From Candidatus Poseidoniaceae archaeon (GTDB taxonomy: Archaea; Thermoplasmatota; Poseidoniia; Poseidoniales; Poseidoniaceae), in contig JAQXFM010000070.1 in the NCBI GenBank assembly GCA_029250305.1, positions 1 to 10,379 on the forward strand: DNA of 10,379 bases, in the 5' to 3' direction. Each line of letters starts with the position of its first letter. The first letter of the stretch is position 1. The translations under genes and the position numbers were made by a program. This document shows positions 9,201-10,379 of this stretch, piece by piece. The notes below the pieces were generated by a model that saw only the letters and a list, made by a program, of their open reading frames with translations, made no database searches and had not been told where the DNA came from.

Positions 9201-9763
9201 CATGTCAGGGAACCGAAGCAAGTGCAGAAGCAATTGCAGAAGGTGGCGAGTTCATTCTCAACGCTGACGGTGAATGTGAATGGAGCGGTGCTTGGACTCT
9301 TGAAAATGGAGAATGGGTTGCACCTGCTCAAACTGGTGAATCTGACGGAGCAAGTTCCGGCCTCGACATGACCACCATTGCTCTTGCAGCAGCAGGTCTT
9401 CTGTTGATTGTCATCCTCAGTTTGGTGTTCCTCCGAAAGGGCGGCGCTGGCGGCGATGACACCATCAAGGACTTCGCAGCAAGTTCTGCTGGCTACGGAT
9501 CTGCTCAACTTGATGCCACTGAACAATACGTTCAGCAACTTATTGCTCAAGGATACCCTGAGGAAACGGCTCGGACCTACGCTCAACAATATGCAGCTCA
9601 AGCAGCGGGTGCAGCAGCACCGGCAGCGGCAGCAGCCCCTGCGGCAGACAATGCGGTGTACCAACAGTACTACCAGCAGTTCGTGGCACAAGGCTATGAT
9701 GAAGCGACAGCGGCACAATATGCGCAACAATACGCAGCCCAATACGCTCAGTCACAGCAATGA
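3110..9763 (+). CDS. Giant multidomain surface protein (FG-GAP propeller, CARDB/jelly-roll, GATase-like, PKD), C-terminal membrane anchor
   Basis: Residues here and in all related entries are counted from the GTG at 3107, giving 2218 in total. I take the ATG at 3110 as the start; ATG 3116 is also possible, and an in-frame TAA at 3101 excludes anything earlier. The order is: signal peptide (about 1-38); seven-bladed FG-GAP/VCBS propeller (45-485); two CARDB-like domains, each with a jelly-roll insert (489-870 and 880-1262); a third CARDB-like domain (1263-1380); a class I glutamine-amidotransferase-like domain without catalytic residues (1384-1632); Ig/PKD-like domains (1640-2035); one membrane helix (2088-2110); a cytoplasmic tail with two 25-residue repeats. 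Twenty-two cysteines, all outside the membrane and mostly in close pairs, suggest disulfides. Many Asn-X-Ser/Thr sequons suggest N-glycosylation. The role is probably adhesion or binding of polymers or particles; no protease or glycosidase motif is seen. It appears monocistronic, with its own promoter. The specific function is unknown. Confidence 0.93.
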   Translation: MLMFSKNNHNNSRALSMFLVMLMVLSTTAALATTASASIARSYTTNRDPLDVAIGDFNCDGFNDMAVATEGTHTITVLWNDGNGDFSERQDIWVSANQSRNADWDEFSNVQFIEVGEFTGDGADDIVIFQRNNPFRTDDAGNPAGQPGNVTIIENGGCSEKSWSIGERFTHFWAWDLAVGDADQDGNDDVYVLDLLSDLSTQRVVTYRGPINSGTQGAITTLGPSNQNSYRSLEVGDHGETETGGLSGTCTDDDIYLLRSEGLDYATNQVTNPGKSDNVSIIEFSCLTNTYPATYNFNIVTPQTGTSIVNMNVDFANDFDIGDVDGNGEIDAMVLNDGNVENVSFVTSSAVGTWSTPALAYFGPYISYSVTVTDLNNDGEPDFVNPTIAYQQNSSDSAGGTTSNFFLNFPTTVQVTLSDGSGGHLTPLSYEAGRRPSMVTVGQLAGASNSALDIVVGHTSYSFGSWVDNFGWEGQYDTLTVVEMDSKDLSVSSLEISPTDNFFGIVGEGTRDINVTVTNTGMDILNGQSATLDLELKIVDEAASTNSTVYQMDWDSPEDKTGCGSGCAWAYEEYIDQATKWHEETNHSQGATDGNNDANVSANYLNPTDFMWAGHYKTNSSGDLWSGYDSNWDDAMVLEDVDLTGSDRAFMSVELFRHLGHGVLGSADATGNFIAGDVWDDIALIEIGSEESGWDVISCPQEAYINGACASGTSMWGGFDLDRQYKQALGGVAEGVYYYGVYSFGTNYGWSNFTEEGVGAFDLSPWAGETVDVRFRFRTGFEGSISNDNESRWSGRDGYAVDNLTIWKQNTAFLANPQIQQSTINLNNLGPGQEYTTSISADLLNDTTYRISASLSGNSWDEQPQNDELVGYITPFNLYDPTIEGIDYFNPGGLYAEGLFDIDVTTNNFGNTEMDFDVKATVFSATPSDVYCGTPNALCEEDFEGGANGYRYTESANPKGVIYDETTCQDTIFNNNAYWFGHPCDTGANGYGDAWANETLTIPDIDLTSMSGDFVSLNFEYYADTFYGIDSDGTSIVDVNDYAAMTLDILRDGATYSGVLVGQWNDYNEDGTCQIDENGDNIVNASEPIDNAEISYIGDDSSTDGTGGNYNVFFNTNDLVATTSIDLTHLYVLNTSDASSINWGYECMSLSGSVVDINFEFQSDDDGRNGVNDGFKGVAFNNISLQEYTFIEDNSYTISRTNVDAEDSSTDTIASHEFFAGVYMIEAETIYDNQTQGVAWYNVQELSTSNNIERVIFNVESVDITLGKPNVLGCLSDQVLECVMPIDSSYTHDWAFQATNGVLAGDYVFNMNIFDETTQTMAHTTTAGPSQTLDSHQRIEVTFTPWNGWMDGHDYNISFDAELSNGNPSGNVRYFHATFADNVDVAILSDTSVRTTAIKEDLNILGMSYTQYTINDWDTYLDAGWFTHYDKIVLPWQDDIAAKDIENGGRGYYQKLGSTAHRTTLEGFMSAGGTIQAHLGPQGSQIYGVDQGLNGRLPFGLDVQSRNTPESRIDFSSTDFADPYHPLMDNVDINAFQGFDADSTVAQAVLNTKSVSANNVPVTCNGYMEDGGYFQRLIRDADDIQDTVLGVCSYYSGGMIVSTMDVSTHSERADSATLPLLGNMLSYQVTPYPEGFGTLGNGLDLKINDQVPGINPSTGGYELRYMKSDADLTFSYSTTTTETLHTDWIVSGPTSWDGSTMATGMTGHNTEAMPVMNFCKIDLSSATGCAQGEQWTITLMLHDDAGHSRVIEVTVETNDVYADEYRPTAEAMIDMRDEYTDLVEYVGTKTVSNTEWAVNRIILDEDGEVTIHFDASNSSDLDALEGSGIETYEWKVLFDAPYGDDSFSLDGHTFEQNAASDGAWAYTFRNVTVDPSGTTENQIRIELIVYDKAGKFSEKYRMYFVVVPDGFGDEEPVVQLDASLNASRVDTDSVTITGTVLSGAENGDVYIEAAFVESDFEASAVDKYNLGLAGAWDRSDKTGDTETFDLTLSLDGKYTNKSQSQRIFIKIYEGDDERWVTIKWIEIQLPACQGTEASAEAIAEGGEFILNADGECEWSGAWTLENGEWVAPAQTGESDGASSGLDMTTIALAAAGLLLIVILSLVFLRKGGAGGDDTIKDFAASSAGYGSAQLDATEQYVQQLIAQGYPEETARTYAQQYAAQAAGAAAPAAAAAPAADNAVYQQYYQQFVAQGYDEATAAQYAQQYAAQYAQSQQ
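3239..4561 (+). other. Seven-bladed FG-GAP/VCBS beta-propeller region
   Basis: Seven blade signatures occur in series: DFNCDGFNDMAV (residues 57-68), EFTGDGADDIVI (118-129), DADQDGNDDVYV (182-193), a degenerate one ending in CTDDDIYL (251-258), DVDGNGEIDAMV (324-335), DLNNDGEPDFVN (375-386), and QLAGASNSALDIVVG (444-458). Most carry the D-x-D/N-x-D-G calcium loop typical of integrin-like FG-GAP repeats; blades four and seven have lost it. Such propellers commonly mediate extracellular protein or glycan binding. Seven blades would close a ring by themselves. Confidence 0.85.
4571..5716 (+). other. CARDB-like domain interrupted by a jelly-roll (MAM-like) domain, copy 1
   Basis: Residues 489-545 give a first half of a CARDB Ig-like fold (DLSVSSLEISP, INVTVTNTG, LDLELKIVD). 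Residues 821-870 give the second half (STINLNNLGPGQEYTTSISADL, YRISASLSGN, QPQNDEL). Between them, about 550-812 read as a jelly-roll with DWD/W-rich strands and the closing signature VDVRFRFRTGF followed by GYAVDNLTIWK. That ending is familiar from MAM-like and M6-peptidase-associated beta-sandwiches. Two close cysteine pairs (564/568, 700/710) lie in the insert. Domain naming is from pattern recognition only. Confidence 0.6.
5744..6892 (+). other. CARDB-like domain interrupted by a jelly-roll domain, copy 2, with calcium-loop motifs
   Basis: The organisation repeats that of copy 1. The CARDB first half is at residues 880-930 (TIEGIDYF, FDIDVTTNNFGN, FDVKATVFS). A large insert spans about 933-1190, with strands DFVSLNFEYYADTF and VVDINFEFQSDDDGRNG closing in FKGVAFNNISLQ. 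The CARDB second half runs to about 1262 (GVYMIEAETIYDNQ, ELSTSNNIE). The insert contains overlapping EF-hand-like loops at 1067-1088. Sequence similarity to copy 1 is weak by eye, so the duplication is old or only architectural. Confidence 0.55.
7256..8002 (+). other. Class I glutamine-amidotransferase-like (DUF4350/ThuA-type) fold domain, apparently non-catalytic
   Basis: Residues 1384-1400 (VDVAILSDTSVRTTAIK) form a first beta strand and loop. They are followed by LNILGMSYTQYTIND, then YDKIVLPWQDD, then LEGFMSAGGTIQAHLGPQG, and finally a late strand GVCSYYSGGMIVSTMDVS with a downstream helix ending near 1632. This order (strand, helix, 'yDkIVlp', 'l..f...GGt') is typical of GATase-like domains in extracellular proteins. 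The nucleophile-elbow position reads HLG rather than GxCxG, so catalysis is unlikely and a binding or structural role is inferred. Confidence 0.5.
8399..8836 (+). other. PKD-like domain
   Basis: Residues about 1765-1910 contain the order PTAEAMID, ITIHFDASNSSD-type strand (VTIHFDASNSSDLDALEGSG), IETYEWKV, WAYTFRNVTVDP and IRIELIVYDKAGKFSEKY. This matches the 'FdaS.S.D.dG.I..Y.W..' and 'v.L.V.D..G..s' pattern of PKD domains, here with an unusually long loop. PKD domains serve as extracellular spacers or polymer-binding modules. Another Ig-like domain follows (about 1915-2033). Confidence 0.6.
9368..9436 (+). other. C-terminal transmembrane anchor of the giant protein
   Basis: Residues 2088-2110 (MTTIALAAAGLLLIVILSLVFLR) are a single hydrophobic helix. 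It is preceded by an acidic Ser/Gly stretch and followed by RKGG, giving N-outside, C-inside topology by the positive-inside rule. About 108 residues remain in the cytoplasm. No sortase, archaeosortase or PEP-CTERM signature is present. Confidence 0.9.
9527..9742 (+). repeat. Two 25-residue Q/A/Y-rich repeats in the cytoplasmic tail, joined by an Ala/Pro linker
   Basis: Copy 1 (9527-9601, residues 2141-2165) contains YVQQLIAQGYPEETARTYAQ followed by QYAAQ. Copy 2 (9668-9742, residues 2188-2212) contains YYQQFVAQGYDEATAAQYAQ followed by QYAAQ. They are identical at 18 of 25 positions. The intervening bases 9602-9646 encode only Ala, Gly and Pro (AAGAAAPAAAAAPAA). Each copy suggests a helix-turn-helix with a central GY(P/D)E turn. 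Being intracellular, the repeats could bind a cytoplasmic partner. The family is not recognised with certainty. Confidence 0.85.
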
Positions 9764-9788
9764 TACAGAGCACGCCTCAATGGCGATA

Positions 9789-9825
9789 GGGTGAGCGTAA
9801 GCTACGCCAACCCTTCGTATGAAGG
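9789..9825. terminator. Two adjoining hairpins between convergent genes, possible bidirectional terminator
   Basis: Hairpin 1 pairs GGGT (9789-9792) with ACCC (9810-9813) and GCGTA (9795-9799) with TACGC (9803-9807) around loop AGC. Hairpin 2 pairs CCTTC (9812-9816) with GAAGG (9821-9825) around loop GTAT. They share bases 9812-9813. The site lies in the 70-base gap between the ends of the giant gene (plus) and the acetyltransferase gene (minus). No long T-run follows on either strand, so termination is inferred from position. Confidence 0.4.
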
Positions 9826-9833
9826 CGGACCAA

Positions 9834-10316
9834 TCACTGTCGGCGGTCGAGAACATAGCGTTCGTACTTGTGAATGCCTTTGCCTTGAACCCAAATCCGT
9901 TTGATCTCAAAGCGAATGAGCATGGAACACAATCGCAACACGGTGTTCACTGTCAGACCAATGGCCGTTGACGCTCCTGGCCAGCCGATTGAAGTGAAGC
10001 CTTGGCTCTGCAAAACAGCAGCCATGGCTGGGTTTTTTGTGCAGCACAACACCAATGGTGCATTGATTTCCGCCAAGGCCTCAAGGATGAGTTTCTTGCC
10101 AACGCCTTTGCCACGATGTTTGTCATCAACAAGCACCGTTGAAATTTCAACATGTGAACCAACCTTGCGTCGTTCAGCAAAAGCGATTAATTCCCCATCT
10201 TGGTATATTTTGGAGCATTCACCACCAAGTGCCTTTTCCTCGCGACGATCGCTCATCGGTGGTCGAACTTCCAATTCAGAAGCAAGCATGGACTTGAGCC
10301 AAGCACAATCGTCCAT
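9834..10316 (-). CDS. GNAT-family N-acetyltransferase (start uncertain)
   Basis: Probably transfers acetyl from acetyl-CoA to an amine of a small molecule or protein; the substrate cannot be told. The core GNAT signature is clear: strand 4 VEISTVLVDDKH, then the pyrophosphate-binding R68-G-K-G71-V-G73 (R/Q-x-x-G-x-G/A), then helix KKLILEALAE. The following strand and helix (PLVLCCTKNPAMAAVLQSQGF, residues about 88-107) match motif B. The 160-residue length is typical. The predicted start MDDCAWLKSML falls where GNAT proteins usually already have helix 1, so strand 1 seems to be missing. The frame stays open upstream to base 10379 (reading ...NPFRFHPIVHI-MDD), so the true start may lie outside the window. 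The upstream codons include CGG and AGG, which the neighbouring genes seem to use little, and this favours ATG 10316. No clear promoter is seen in 10317-10379. Convergent to the giant gene, 70 bases away. Confidence 0.85.
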   Translation of the reverse strand: MDDCAWLKSMLASELEVRPPMSDRREEKALGGECSKIYQDGELIAFAERRKVGSHVEISTVLVDDKHRGKGVGKKLILEALAEINAPLVLCCTKNPAMAAVLQSQGFTSIGWPGASTAIGLTVNTVLRLCSMLIRFEIKRIWVQGKGIHKYERYVLDRRQ

Positions 10317-10379
10317 GATGTGAACAATCGGATGGAACCTAAAGGGATTCTGCCGGCGTGAAGGAGCGACGAATCCTTC

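Noticed and set aside
9602..9646. GCA/GCG-rich tract as a possible microsatellite or short repeat array
   Set aside because: It is in-frame coding for an Ala/Gly/Pro linker between the tail repeats, with irregular codons and no regular unit.
8876..9742. 288-codon Cys-rich open frame on the minus strand
   Set aside because: It lies wholly opposite the coherent C-terminal part of the giant protein. Its Cys/Arg-rich composition is what antisense of Ala/Gln-rich codons produces, and no domain is recognisable.
9901..10323. 140-codon open frame on the plus strand
   Set aside because: Opposite the acetyltransferase gene, whose GNAT motifs are clear; the plus-strand product has no recognisable features.
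10345..10376. GGATTC...GAATCC inverted repeat and GCCGGCGTG-like stretch suggesting a tRNA
   Set aside because: No D-arm, anticodon arm or T-loop (GTTCRA) can be laid out, and the window ends too soon; the 6-base arms may be chance.
1..10379. CRISPR arrays, insertion sequences or phage genes
   Set aside because: No regularly spaced direct repeats, terminal inverted repeats with a transposase, or phage structural genes were found on reading both strands.

Overview
The window looks like a chromosomal piece of a planktonic euryarchaeon. The best guess is marine group II (Candidatus Poseidoniales). This is inferred from an archaeal-type TATA element (TTTATATT near 3004) ahead of the largest gene, an oligo-T terminator, and a giant secreted surface protein held by one C-terminal membrane helix with a Gln/Ala/Tyr-rich tail repeat. 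The bacterial-type long aconitase fits a moderately GC-rich marine archaeon but does not prove it. No rRNA, tRNA, CRISPR array, transposase or phage gene is visible.

Layout. (1) 1-2190, plus strand: the C-terminal ~729 residues of aconitate hydratase A, with its start left of the window. (2) 2262-2933, plus strand: a 223-residue cytoplasmic protein of unknown function. Its likely ribosome-binding site lies in the 3' arm of a strong inverted repeat (2205-2256). (3) 2934-3109: an intergenic region with a compound hairpin plus T6 terminator, a TATA box inside a perfect inverted repeat, and a possible 17-codon leader ORF whose stop overlaps the next start. (4) 3110-9763, plus strand: a ~2217-residue multidomain surface protein. 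It has a signal peptide, seven-bladed FG-GAP propeller, two CARDB-like domains each apparently interrupted by a jelly-roll, a third uninterrupted CARDB-like domain, a non-catalytic GATase-like domain, PKD/Ig-like domains, a transmembrane helix and two 25-residue cytoplasmic repeats. (5) 9764-9833: a convergent intergenic region with two adjoining hairpins. (6) 9834-10316, minus strand: a GNAT acetyltransferase whose frame stays open to the right edge.

Aconitase is housekeeping central metabolism. The small protein behind it may be co-transcribed but shows no obvious functional link. The giant protein appears to be its own transcription unit, and the acetyltransferase is independent and convergent. 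The most unusual material is the architecture of the giant surface protein and the control signals before the small protein and the giant protein.
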